Assembly: GCA_013397865.1 (NCBI GenBank) | Contig: VZTI01001686.1 | Location: 1,543,690-1,607,689 of the forward strand | Length of the DNA: 64,000 nucleotides | From: Struthidea cinerea | Lineage: Eukaryota; Chordata; Aves; Passeriformes; Corcoracidae | Direction: 5' to 3' | Shown here: piece by piece, positions 26,137 to 39,130 of the stretch | Position numbering within the stretch: the stretch's first letter is position 1 | How the letters are laid out: every line of letters starts with the position of its first letter | Notes under the pieces: model-generated | The model's input: the letters and a program-made list of their open reading frames with translations, nothing else | What the model was told of the DNA's origin: nothing | Databases searched by the model: none | Made by a program: the position numbers and the translations under genes

Positions 26137-27107
26137 ATGTGGAAAGTGTCTGAGGCTGCGCCATTTCTATAATAGTCATGTAATATATGTACAGTAACTG
26201 GCAGAGGTAGTGGAAAGCCAAACATAATATTGCTGCTGGTGTTACATGCACCTTCTGTTCTTATCACTTTTGTATGCTTAGTTTACTTGAGAGGTCAAGA
26301 TATTCCATATGTTGCAGGAGAGTAGGTTCTGTTATCTGTAGTATCACTTCTTTAGACAAACTTGCACTCTGTGTGTGTGTATATAAATATATTTTAAAAA
26401 AACCCCAAACACCAAGCCAACCCCAAAATAAAAACAAAGAAACCTTGCCTACCCATCTTCCCTTTAGTTCCCCTCCAGATTCTTTCGAGAAATGAGCCTA
26501 ACTTTCACTTTGCTTACTTGACCTCTAAGCAGTTTTCAGATCACATTGCTGAAGTCTGTCCTACTTCTCAGTTCTTTGTCTTGCTTTCTTGCATCTTTTC
26601 CTCTTTTATGTTACTTGCCTTTTTTTCTTGTCTGTTCCGCTTTTGGCTTTTCTGAAATACACAAAAAAGAAACTTCAGGAAGCTTCACTAAAAGGTACAC
26701 CTGTGCTACAGATCATCATATTTCCTTCTGCTTGACATTAGTCATTTGCTGTGATGCCATTGTGTTCGTAGCTAGAAGCTTTCTGCCTTTCCTGCAGTCC
26801 TTAGTCTGTTTTTTCAGTGTATTCTGTCTGGTGGGAACACGGGTTTTATTTCTTTTACTGATTTCTCATAAGCAAGTAGATAGCTGTTCTTTTGGATATT
26901 ATGCCTTCTTTCCCTCCCCCTCACCTTGGAGAACGCAAACCCTTTGTTCATTTTGGTGAGAATATGTAACATTGAGAGTGAGTCAGCTGTTTGCATTCCA
27001 AGTTTTATTTTGAAAAAGCGGATATAATCAAAAGCCATCAACAGCTAGGTAACTTTCTTTGATAAGCCTTTGCCTGTTTCTGATGTAAACAATGAACCTT
27101 TAAAAGC

Positions 27108-27113
27108 AATAAA
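27108..27113 (+). terminator. UBE2V2: poly(A) signal AATAAA, distal candidate
   Basis: A canonical hexamer followed by GTGTTTG and a T-run at about 27118-27138, which fits a U/GU-rich downstream element. It is the best-formed 3' end signal near UBE2V2. Confidence 0.5.
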
Positions 27114-27138
27114 CTAGGTGTTTGTTTTTTTTTTTTTA

Positions 27139-30100
27139 ATGGAAAGGTTTAACTGATATTTGTCAATTTATGCTTTTTAGACAAATTGGGCACTTCCAGA
27201 ATTGGTGGATTTATAGCTGCCAGCTACCTCGTGTCTGTATTTATATAACATATCATTTGTGATGGTTTGGCTGAAGTGCATTGCAACATTTTTTTTCCTT
27301 GATTTAATTTGAATGATTTTGATGCCATTAAATCTTTCTTACACTAACACTGCTAATCTATATTTAATCAATTAAAATAATGGAACTGTACAGTTCTGGA
27401 ATGTGAATTTTTGGGAAGATTTCAACATAAACTATTGAGAGAATGCTTGTAGACTATTACATGGTTGGTAACATAATTTAAGAGACTGGCTTATTCACAG
27501 AGCATCAAGAAGGGCCTGGTGTTCACATGGTTGTGTGTGGTGCGAGGTGATCCTGTAATAGCCTGTCCATTTGTATCCGTCAGAATCTGCATATCCAGCT
27601 GTAAACAGATACATTTTGCAGAAGGAAAAATCAGTGCTGGAGGGAGTTGACCTGATCTCTAATGCTTGGAGTATGTAATACATGGATGACTATAAAAATA
27701 TTCCTGCAGTGATCGTAGGTGTGTTGGTTTTCCATTTTGCTGACACTGGGACAAGTCTGAAGTATAATTAATTATGAAATTTTAAAATGTCTTCAACTAC
27801 GGCATAAAGTTGAGAGCCTCCTTGAAACTCTTCTACTACCTGAAGAAGATTTTGAAGCACTGTGCTTACTCTCCTTCAGAAAGCGTTATGTTTTACAGGT
27901 ATCTATGTCTGATCAATGTTTGCTTCAAATTTGCTTTCTCATATTTTTACGGTCTCTTAGGTAACCTAATGATAGAATTTTAATTTTCCTCTCACAAGTA
28001 TTTAATTTGTGTTACATTCTTTTGGCAAGATTTGAATTTGCCATTGTTACCAAATGTGTATTTTTTTTTTTTTCTTTTCAAACCCATATTTGAACATCTT
28101 GCAAAGCAGAGCACCATTTGAAGCCCGCTGAGTGAGGGACAAAGCGGAAGAGCTCTAAATACATAATTCTTTTCATGTTGGTGGTCATTGGCTGAGATTT
28201 AAACTAGCTTTGTGCTCTGAAGCATTGCCAAAGTTCTTGTGTTTTGGTTGTTTGAGGCAGGGATACATTTTCTATGAAGCAAAGAAAAAAGCCAAAGATG
28301 GCATGATTCATACTTTGTTAAACCTTAAGATACAATGAGCAAGCCTATGGAAATAGCCACATTACAAATGATGTGCCTTACTCATAGATAAAAAAGTACA
28401 GAAAACGTTGCAAGGTGTGAACCTACCGCTGGCCTTGATTGCTCTCCTCTTCCTGAACGCAAGCTGGGAATACTTTCTATCAAGCAAGACAGAATCAGCA
28501 GTGAATCCTTCAGCTATTATTAAATAAATGCATAATTCACATTCCTCGTAAATGTTTGGTACTGTATAGGAGATAGCTAAAGAAAAATTCTAGTATGTAT
28601 TATGACAGTTGATCATCTGTAATGATTAACTACTGTATAATTTAGACAAGTGTTTGTGTTTTACATGATTACTTACATGGTGAGTTCGTGGAGATGTATT
28701 TCCTATTTAGTAGCTTTTCGGACAATAACTCGAGGCCTAAAAATATTTGTTACACTTCTCTTATGCTATCTTTTGATGCAGAAGGCACGCTTAGGCCTCA
28801 TGATAATTATCCTGCAGCAGAGGCAGGATGTCTGACTACTACTTGCTTTAATTCTGGCCTCTAGTTTATGAAAACTCAGCCAGATTGCCCTGGTGTGGCT
28901 AGTTTCAGCTGCTGGAGGAGGAGTAAACTGGTACTAAGCAAGTCTGAATATGCATTATTGTACCAAAGAAAGATGGCTTAAAACTACTGTTGGTCTTTTA
29001 TGTGAGTAAAATTCCAGGTAGATGTGAAGCAGTGGGACAAAATATGTTTCTCATCAATGTTTCTGAATAATGTGTTCAGAACTCTTTTGTGAAGCTTGAA
29101 AGATTTCTGAGGTGGGGAGGTATTGAAGGAACATGAATGTCTGTAGTCTTTAATAATAATGATAATAAATTTAAAGAAAAAAGCTTTAAAACTTCAATCC
29201 ATCTGTGTTAACTCTCTCTGTTGAAACAATGGTGGGAGATGGTTTTTTTCTGTTCCCTGTTATGCTAATTGCTTTATTCCCTGAAACAATGTGCTGTACC
29301 TTTTCTGTTGCAGACCCAAGTGATCATGGACTAAAGTATGAAGGATGTAATGCTGGAAGTAAAAAAATAACATACTTGATGCTTTAAAAAACTCCCCACA
29401 AAATAACTTCTTACATTACCATAGTGTTATTATCACAGTGGTCATAGTGGTTTATAATTTTGTTGGGTTTTTTTCTTTTTCTTTTTTTTTAAACTAAATG
29501 GATGTATACTTTCAGCTCAATTTGTAAACAGCTGTAAGTTTATGTACTGTAAGTTCTGTTCTTTAAAATAGAAATCATAAGCAAACTCAAGTAGCATTTC
29601 CATATTCAAGCAGTTCTATAAAGTTTTTCAGTCTTTACCATTTAAAAACAGTGATAGATAGAAAAAACATTATTTATATGAGACACAAACTGTATAAATG
29701 GATAACTTAATGGAAGATGTTGAGATAATGCGCATATAACCAGTGTTTTGGATCTCTTGATAAAATTAATGTTTTCTATACTAATTTATGACTTTTCACC
29801 ATTTCTTAACAGCAGCATCCCAACCTTCTGCTTTTAATATAAGCAGTATGGATAAAATGTAAACATGGTTTTATAATCTATAAACTATGTAGTTTGGGTT
29901 AGAAAACCCCAAACTGTGTATTTGTTAAATCAGAAGTGCTGAAGGAATGGCTGTGCAGTCATACTGTGAAGGTTTTCCTAAGCTGATTTGTGCTTGTTCC
30001 CACTCTGCTCCCTGCTGATTGTTACAGATGTGTAGGTGTGCTGATTTAACATATTGGCTATTTCAATTTTAATTAATATTACTATTATTATTATTATATC

Positions 30101-33100
30101 CTATTATTATTTTTTTAAAGCAAGTGGGAATGAGAAGGGAAGAGGGGAACGGTTTGATTTCCCTCTGCAATTTCTACTAAAAAATTACCAAGAAAAGTAA
30201 CCTGGTAGAGGTGACATCTCTTACTGACTTGACATGAAAATAGGCCGTTAAGAATTTTCTGTATTTTTCCAATTGTCATAGAAATAAAAGCTGTTTCAAT
30301 TAGGATGAGAGCAACTCAAACAATAGAACTGTGATATTGTCATGAAGATACAGAAGAGGGTATTTCTAGCAGCTTTTCCAGCATCCTGAAAATTGTGTTA
30401 ATATGATGGGAGTGAGGCTTCAGCTTTGCAGAATGACTTTTGGAAATGATGTAGCATTTGGAACTCCTTAAAGTCAGCCTGGCAGGACTTAACCCAATTT
30501 TCTTCATCTCTTTCACTTTTTAAAGATAGAATATTCCTGCATTTACAATTGTTAAAACATTCTGGTGAATGTTTTCTCAAGCAGGTTGAGATGACTTTAT
30601 TTCTCTTAAGTTTTGGCAATACTTGCTGCCATGCGAGCTGTGTGAACCAAAAGCATGGATGTGTGTGGTGGTGGCAGCTGGCTCTTTAGTTTCCACGTTG
30701 TCTAAGTGGTTGGTGATCAGCAGTTTTGGGTTTAAATATGTGTGTCTAGTTATGAGTCAATACTAATCTGAGAAAAATCTATACTATTACTGAGAAAAGT
30801 CTGTACTAAAAGCTCTGCTTTTGTAATGGTATCAGGCAAATTGCCAGCAGACCTGACCTTTTCTGGCCAACAGATTCCTCCAGTGTTCATTGTTTGCTTG
30901 ACTGCAGTTTTGGGAGAGAGCATTATTTCCCATCTCTGGGAGGTATGTTGCACTTTGAACTCTGGGACTGTCTGCTTCTGAGAAATCTAAAATAACTCCT
31001 TGCCACAACATCACCATTTGAGGATTTGTGGAGATGGTCATAGTCATCTTGGGTTGTGTTTTCTGAAATGATTTCCTGTCATATGTACATTTTTTTCTGT
31101 TTGAAGATTTGCAGATTAAATTTGCTGTATCATATGATGCTACTAACCTGTTGCACTATGTGAAATTTATTACAGCGTTACCAGAAAATGTTTCAGCACC
31201 TATATCCTTTAAGCCAGCATCATATGTATGAGCTGTTGCATTTATAGGAAACTTCTCATGCTAAGTTAGTACAATACTTTCATTCCTTAAATGCTGTAAC
31301 TTTGAAATACTGAAATAATATGAAATGAAAGTTGATAGCCATGACGTTTCTAGTTAACAATGTCTTTATATCTCTGTTCAATGACTGTGATAATTATTTG
31401 CTTCCTTTGGGCTGTCATTCAGATTGCGCATTAAACACTCATTATTTGAAGTCTTTGAGTGTCACCTCAATTAGTAGTGTAATGGTTTTTGATCTTTGGA
31501 GTGGGATGCTGTGAAAAGAGCTTTGGAAGCTCTTCGTTCTATCACCCTGCTTTCAATCTGTTGAAAAATACATTCTGAACTGCTCATGTTCCTTAGAGTA
31601 GAAACTATTTCTTCTGGCATTGCAAAACCTCTTCACTTTTACCTTCAGATTTGTTTGGAACTGGTGTGTTACTCATGCAGTGTTAACAGTGTTAACTCGC
31701 AGTCTCTAATACTTTATTGTATTTTTGTGATTGTATGATCCTATAATATCTGTATGGTTCTCGTATTAAAACTGAAACCAACAAGAATGGTGCACTGCTT
31801 TACTTGACAGATGGACAAATCGCATGTGCTGCACTAAATGAGCCTGTGGCTGAAGACAGAAGGGCGGTGGAGAGGGAAGAAATTCTTATCATTTAAGTAT
31901 ATACAACTCCTGACACCATTCAAAAAGTACATGGTTCTCTGTCTACTTAAAACTGAGATGCCAACTAAGTATTTGCCTGGCTTTTTACATGCTTGCCACT
32001 ACAGAGGTAAAATTACATTATATAGCTAGCTAGATAGAAGGGTGACCAGTAATTTGTGCTCAGGTAGGAGGGGCTTAGTACAACCGTAGCAAAAATTAGA
32101 GTTCTGTGGTAGGTGCTTTTATGTGTAATAGCTGGTATCTGATTTATGTCTGTACTATTTAAAGACAAGTGGCAAAATGTTTTAGTATTAAATTCATGCT
32201 GTATTTCTACTGCCATGTGGTGGGTAGTTCTTATTTTCTCTGGCTCCCAGTTTAGCAACTCACTTTGTATTTTTGTTGTTTTGGTTGGGGTTATTCCATC
32301 CTGGTCTTTTAAGGGATGAAGAACACATGTGATGCATGCATGCACGTAACTCTTATGCTCACAAAACATTTAGGCAAATAAAATTGTGTTGTTCCTTCTT
32401 CTCCATTGTTTGGGAGGGAGTTAGATGAGCTAGCCCAAAACTTCTTATTGGAATGGCCAGCTGCTGATACGTGGTAGCTGCATTTCTGCTGTGCAACACA
32501 CCTCACCTGTCCTCCAGATCACCAAGTAGAAGAGGTCCAATCCTTTCCTTATCTTTATAGTTTCAAGGGAGCTTTTCCAGGTCCTAACTGGAGGCAGCCT
32601 GGCTCAGCCTGCTTATGTTTACCAAGGAGGAGAGAGCTGTGCCAGTGTCTGCCCGCCCTCCTTATTTTGCCATTGCCCTTTTGCAAAGAGTCCCACAGCC
32701 TGCACGGAAGCTGCTTGGGAGTAGAACAAGGAGCTCTGCGGCTCCCAAATAGGGTCTTGGCAGCTTAAAAGCATGGTTCCCCCCACCACTGGCCTTTCAA
32801 AATTTCCCTGAGTAAACTTCAATTTATAACTTGACTCCTCAAAGCATAGCTTTTAGTGGTGATGAACAGAGATTCCTTCTTTCCCTCCTTTTCCCTCTGC
32901 TCCAAAGCAGCCATTCCCAATTAGGCTGCAATGAGGTAAGAACACTTTTAAGTCAGGTAGCATGCCTTGCAGAAGTCAGAAATTAGTGAAAAACCTGGGA
33001 ACTGGTTGCACCCTGGATTCTCTGGTCTCCTCACATAGGTGGGGGCATTTTATCTTACAGTGTTGAGAAGAAAGTATTTTTTCATCATTGCCTCTGATTT

Positions 33101-35130
33101 TCTTTAGCCATGGCAAAACTTGTGTTTTGGAAGCTCTTGAATAAGCAGAAAGATCGTTGTGTGATGTTTGGAGAGAAAAAACATTGCAGAAAGCAGGACA
33201 ATCCTTATGCAGACTTTACAGAACTGAAAATATGCCATCTGAAATAATTTTCAAAAGAAAGATGAAGACTCGTGTTCTGCACTGGGAGGTGTTTGTGTAT
33301 GTAACAGTGACAGCCAAAATGCATAGGTTTTGGGTCAAATTCTTAGAGGCTAATTAAGCAGTATGTATTCCTAGCAGAGGAATGTCTGCTGCAGAAGCCT
33401 TTAGAACCCCAGTCTGCATTTGCCTTCATGTCTCTCAGTCTTCAGGTTTCATTGTAAATGAACAAAGCTCCATACGTGTATGTGTTTTGTAAGGCCTTGT
33501 CTGTCCTCTGGAGAGCTGTCTCAACTCTGCATCTCAGGCATGCAGCAATGCTTCCCTGCAATTTCAAATCTTGCTTTGTTTTTCACCATCTAACTTTCTA
33601 ACCCTGGCCATTTGTGCACTGCTTCTCAGAGGTTCATGAAATATATTTCAGATTTGTGAGTGTATTGGTGGGTTTAAGTTGACTGTAGAGGAGTCCATGG
33701 GGAAAAATAATTAGGGATCAAAGTTTGAAAACTCACTCTGTTTTGTTTTTTAAAATTTGAATGCACGAGTGGGTGATTGTGAGAGTTTTCAGCACAGCCG
33801 AGCCACTGCTGCAGAAACCGAGTCTGATGGAAGAGGAGTTGTCAGCTTTGGTTTTCTGGCAACTAGGGACAGCAAAGGCAAATGCTCAGGTGTGCTCTTA
33901 TGGATGCATGGATCTCAGGGAACGATATTCCTGTTTGGGGAAAAACAGCCATCCTGTTTATGTAACAAATCATTGTGACATGGAATGAGGAATATCTGTG
34001 TTGTCTGTGAGCAGTGTGACTTGGCCTCATCTGTTTCCCTTAGAAGTGTAGCTTTGGTTTCAGTGTTCCTCCCCCAGCCCCCATCTGTATTGTTCAGTGG
34101 ATTTTGTATTTTTGTTTGTGCTACAATCTTTATAATACCCAGATCTATTCACATATACCGTTTGGTCTAACACGGCTAGAAAATGACATCATACGAATTC
34201 CCATGTTCCAGAAATAAATGGGCTAAATTGAGCCCTTGGGGTAGCCAGTCTGGCATACCTGAATGAAATGGTGATGAGCTCCAAGTCAGGAGCTCTGCTC
34301 AGGTGCCTGCTTTTCTTGCCAGGGTTCTGCTTTCTTTTGCTCCATTTTAAACTTGGAATAGGACTAGTTAAACCCAACTTTTGTGCAAGCAGAAGTTAGC
34401 AGTCTAATCTCAAAACATTTTTGTGCTTAAACACAAAGCTAAGGTCTGAGCTTCTGTTTGTGAAGCACTTACCACTTTTTACATTATTAGTGTACGTAAT
34501 AGCCAGACTCCTGCTGTTTCTTAATTCACCTTTGACTGGAGGGATTTAATTGATCACACAATGTGTATTTGTTGTCCGATAACTTCACTATGGATGTATT
34601 GGTGGCAGATACATTTATTTCCCCGTATCTGAAGGAAAGTAACATTAAATTTTCTAATGCATTTTCTGGTGCTTGTAGCTATTCACACAGTTTTCAGCAA
34701 CAATTATTTTCTGCAGTCTTTGATTTCCACCTAGATCAATTCTCTTTAACTCGTTCTCTTTTTTGTCACATTGATTGTCGCCAGGTCTGCAATTTGCATA
34801 GTACTTTTGAAATCTCTAGAATTAAATGCCTGATTGAGCTGGCAAAAAACCCCCGTCACAGTGTGAGAAATTGGACTTAGGCCATTGCTATATCCCGACA
34901 TGGATGTGCCCCCCTGCCCTGGGCAGTATTTCCTTCATGACGTGCGTTGTTACATTTGGGAAGTGTGAGTAGTGGGCTACAAGGAAACTTCCAGCATTGC
35001 AAAACCATAGGTCCAAAAGACTTTATTTTGGGGATTTTGCATGTGGCTTGTGTAAGGAACTTGTCTTCTGTCTTGACCTTTAGTACTCACTAATTCACAA
35101 CCAGGAACTATTTATGTTTTATCATTGCCT
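27139..35130. other. intergenic AT-rich DNA or extended 3' UTR, no gene seen
   Basis: About 8 kb of AT-rich sequence. Only short frames occur, none with a recognisable domain or exon structure. Notable items are AATAAA hexamers at 28523 and 30283, an (ATT)n-rich patch near 30070-30115, and T-rich runs near 28062 and 29468. The first part may belong to a long UBE2V2 3' UTR. Confidence 0.6.
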
Positions 35131-35511
35131 GGAAAAGAGAAGGCTTTGGGGTGATCAAGTTGCAGCCTTCCAGTACCTGAAGGGAGCCTAAAAGAAAGAT
35201 GGAGAGAGACTGTTTACAAGGGGATGTGGTGACAGGACAAGGGGAAATGGCTTCAGACTGACAGAGAGTAGGTTTAGATTAGCTACTAGGAAGAAATTTT
35301 TCACTTTGAGGGTGGTGAGGCACTGGATTAGGTTGCCCAGAGAAGTTGTGGATGCCCCATCCCTGGAAGTGCTCAAGGCCAGGTTGGATGGGGCTCTGAG
35401 CAACCTGGTCTGGTGGAAGGTGTCCCTGTCCAGGGCAGAGGGGTTGGCACTAGATGGTCTTTAATGTCCCTTCCAACCTGAACCATTCTATCGTTCTGTG
35501 ATTCTGTGATT
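35131..35511 (+). repeat. CR1 LINE, 5'-truncated 3' end
   Basis: It reads in the sense direction: GGCTTTGGGGTGATCAAG, CTTCCAGTACCTGAAGGGAG, GGTTGCCCAGAGAAGTTGTG, CAAGGCCAGGTTGGATGGGG, then the typical 3' tail of ATTCTATCG/TTCTGTG/ATTCTGTG units. The encoded C-terminal reverse-transcriptase tail and 3' UTR are recognisable on the plus strand. The frames at 35188-35403 and 35373-35627 are antisense to it and not host genes. Confidence 0.97.
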
Positions 35512-38099
35512 ATTTGAGATGAGCTCTTGCCAGATTTGTCCAAATGCCAGTTAGTGGAGAGCAGCAGAAATCCTTTTGTACTCTTTCTTTGGTTACCGAA
35601 GTCATGCCTTGGAGGTGGCGAACACACAGCATGCTGCTAGTTTTGATTTACAGCAAACATTTGACGTGCATTGAGTCTTTTTCTCCTTTGACTGAGCTGC
35701 CAACTCTCAAACTGCCTTGGGTAAAGCATCCATGCTGTAGTACCTTTGGTAGAGAGAACACCTGGTAGCCCATGAAAGTTTGGATTATTTGCCTTCACAC
35801 AAAAAGGTTTATAAGAAGTGGCTACAAGAAAAAACATACAGGTAAACTTACCTTAAATAGTGTTAAGTTGCCTCTAAAACTATGTGTAATTTGGACACTC
35901 CAGGGAGATGCCTGATAGCAGAAGGAATTAAGAAATAGTTATTGACTGTTTCTGTACACAGGAGAATATTTTGAATGTAAAAGGGGGCCAAGGGATTAAA
36001 AGCATATTTTGTAAGTGCTTATGCTCTTCACAATTATTGAATATGCAAAAAAGAATTAAAATATTAACTTCTCAATGTATACAACTGAAAAGGAAGAGAC
36101 TGCAGAAGTTTGGGCAAACGTTCTGTTACTGAGATGTCTTGAAATTAATTTTAATTAATTTTAAAATTACAATTACTTTTAAAAATTGCTATTAAAAAGT
36201 AATTAACTTTTAATTTCTTCCTCTTAGCATAATCTGCAGGAACCATGGTGTTTGAATCTCAGTAGGCCTGCTCTAGTCCTAGATGATACTCAAAAATCGG
36301 TCATTATTATTGGTGCGCAGTTATTACTAGAAGTGTAAGTTTAGGAAAGACACAAACTGGAGGTAAAAGTTTTCACGTTTACATGATGGGTGCTCAGTCC
36401 ATTACTTGCAGTCAGAGGAAATGGGGATTACTTTGAAATGTGTCCAGAGTGCTCTACCAAATGCCTAATTACTGGGCCACGTAATTGATTTTGACATGAC
36501 ATCAAGCAGTCAACATCTGAGAGCAGACTGCACTGGTACTTTTATATTAAAAAAACCCCCAGATCCAAAACCGAAAAATCCAACCGTGTTCCTTACCCAA
36601 ATGAAAATGGCTTTCACCATTTGTTGAGTGTACACTTTTAAAAGAGATATTGGCAAGAGCAGCCTGTTGTTCAGGCAGTCACGGTTAATAATCAAAATGC
36701 TCTAAAAATGGAATTTGTGTGTTTCTGAGAGACAGCCTGGCAAATAATCCTGTGTTATGGTCTGAGAGGCAACTGTGCCTTCCTGTTTCTAGAATAGAGC
36801 GGGATCGATGACTGCTGATGGGGCTAATTGGAACAGCAGTGGGGTTGCTGGGGTTTTTGATTCATCAGGTAATTAACTCTCTCATCAAATTGAAATGGGG
36901 GCCGGTGGAAAATTACTTGCAGGTGAGCAAGAGAAAGTCAGAGTGACATTTTCTGTGTTAGTTTATTAGAAAATGCACAGTGTCAAGTTTTAACTGCCTG
37001 AAGGTGCTGCCTGTGAAGGTGAGTGTGGAGATCAGATCCCCTTGTGGTCCTTTGTGTGCACACGTTGGTGCTACAACTTGGCCTATAGTACAGTATAATA
37101 TCTGATTTTGTTCCTGGTATGGGATTGATGAAAGCAACATTTACTATACCATGGCCTTCCTCTTCCTCCCTATACACCGGAGGCATGTGCTGCTTTAGGT
37201 CTGGGTGATATCCAAGGGAAGGGATTAACCTTCATTAAGGTACTTAGTGAGTGTGGACCTGGTATCAGAGATGTTATTTCTTTCTATGGCTGGGACAGCT
37301 ACCTTTTCAGTAATAGATTATTGTGGAATTATTAATTTGCCTTCGATGCCTGTCATTATCTCTGTGATAATTGGAATGGTGGTGGTAAAAATCACTGAAT
37401 GGCTAAACCCAATGTAAATGTTAAGGCATCTCTGACCCTGGCTGCTTGCTTTTCCTAACCTATATAAGGAAGCAGGTGGTAAAATTTTCACTTGGCTTGT
37501 GATATCTGTGGTAGATTGTACAAATATTGAAGAGCTTCTTGTGAGAAGGGATTTTGAGCTTTTTTTCCAGCTGAATCCTGGCTAGGGAGGGTCAGTAATC
37601 CTGTCAGCTGGTGCTGGGGGGAGCCTGTAAAACCATCAAGCATGGTATGCAGCCAGCAGCACTTTGTGCAGCAGGAGGCCAGGGTCTGGGCTGACAGTGC
37701 TTTTGTGCTCAGCAGCAGCGGCAGGGAGCTGCCAGAGGTGGTCCCCGCACTCGCAGAGAAATTACCCCTGACTCCCTGACTCAGCAGAGGCCACAGCCCA
37801 GAGCAAGCTGCTGAGGAGGGTGCAGCTCTGCAGACTGGGGGCTGGAGCAAGGCAGATGAGCTCCGTGTCTGCACAGATGTGGCGGGATAGCTGACACTGC
37901 AGTGGTGGGATGGAGGCTTGTTAGGAAGGCCACACCATAGTTAGAAGTGGGAATTGTTCTTTACTTGTCAGAGAAGTGGGAATGGCTGGAGATCTGCTTT
38001 GGGAGAGATGAGAGTCAGCTGAGAGCTTGGAGATCAGCGTTAGAGGAGTGACCGACACGTGGGGTGTTGTGGATGTCTGCTGTAAACTGTGAGGAATTA
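35512..38099. other. intergenic, no gene seen
   Basis: AT-rich, apart from a GC-richer patch near 37560-37870 that carries a 128-codon minus-strand frame (37488-37874) with no recognisable domain. An AT-rich inverted repeat lies at 36171-36204. I see nothing else to annotate. Confidence 0.6.
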
Positions 38100-39130
38100 G
38101 ACAAAGCTGTCTTCAGATATTTGGAAGAATTCTTTTGGTCACTGGCCCAGATCCCTGTGGGAGTCCAGTCAAACACCCCAATATCTGCTGGAAGGACAAC
38201 ACATCAGGGCACAAGCAATCCATGAGGTTTCTGGAGTGCATTGATAACAACTTCCTGATAGGTGATGGAGAAGAAAATGAGGGGACATACTCTGCTGGAC
38301 CTTGTACTTGCAGAGAAGGAAAGACTGGTCAGGGATGTGAGGGTTGAGGGCAGCAGTAACCATGAGATTTGGGTGTGTGAGATCCTGAGATGAGGGGGAA
38401 AAGGTGAAGGACTGGACTTCAGGAGAGCACCTTGATCTGTTCAGGGATCTGCTTGGAAGAATCCCAGAGAAGATCATCCTGGAGAGAAGTGGAGTCCAAG
38501 AGGGCAGATTGATTTTCAGGGATTATCTTATCCATGGTGAGGAGTTGTCCATTCCAATGAGAAAATCAAGCATGGATTTACAGTGGACAACAACCTTCTA
38601 CAATAGCATGGCTGGAACAGTGGCTGTTCTTTATTTCAGCTTTAGTAAGGCTTTCATCACTGCCTCCCATAACAGTCTCATAGACAAACTAATGGTGTAT
38701 GGTTTAGATGTTTGGACAGTTGAGATGGATTTATGTGGCAGAACTGCTGGGCTCAAAGCATTCAGTGGCATGAAGTCCAGCCAGAGGCTGGTCCTCAAGG
38801 GTGTACCCCGGGGGTCAGTCCTGGGGTCAAATACTGTTGGATATCTTCACTAATGATCTAGATGATGGGACAATGTTTTGGTGCACCCTCAGCAAACTTG
38901 CAGACAAAAGTAAAAATAAAAGGAAGCAGTGCTTTTGACAGGCCACTGTGGTGCCACCAGCCTCCTGGGCTACAGAGTGTTATCAGCAGGCTGAGGGAAG
39001 TGATCCTTCCCCTCTCTTCAGCATTGGTGAGGCCACATCTGGAGTGCTGGGTCAAGTTCTGGGCTCTCAGTGCAATGGAGACATGGATGTGTCCTCTTGG
39101 AATCAAGATAATGGAACAATACTGACAGAT
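38100..39130 (+). pseudogene. CR1 LINE ORF2 relic (endonuclease C-part and reverse transcriptase), frameshifted
   Basis: Three successive plus-strand frames carry CR1 ORF2 hallmarks. At 38135-38347: PNICWKDNTSGHKQSMRFLECIDNN-like text (endonuclease end). At 38404-38853: DLFRDLLGRIPEK, then YFSFSKAFITASHN (the region of the first catalytic Asp) and GVPRGSVLG. At 38862-39125: REVILPL-SALVRPHLE. The frame changes at least twice. Compared with the family, the linker after the LIFRDYL stretch and about 70 residues after the FADD box are deleted. The FADD box itself reads LADK, so the paired catalytic aspartates are lost. It is an old dead copy, also truncated at both ends. Confidence 0.85.

Larger units (their letters stand above)
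25430..27113 (+). other. UBE2V2: UBE2V2 3' UTR (minimum extent with poly(A) signals)
   Basis: The sequence after the stop is very similar, as I recall it, to the mammalian UBE2V2 3' UTR (for example the stretch just after 25430). It is AT-rich with ATATAT runs near 25566. Canonical AATAAA signals occur at 26049, 26131 and 27108. The last is followed within about 15 bases by a TGTTTG plus long T-run, a strong downstream element, so it is my preferred distal end. Further AATAAA hexamers at 28523 and 30283 leave open a longer UTR. The true ends cannot be set without transcript data. Confidence 0.7.

Noticed and set aside
37488..37874. A 128-codon minus-strand frame rich in Ser and Leu
   Set aside because: GC-rich local composition explains the length. 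There is no domain, no splice context and no similarity that I recognise.
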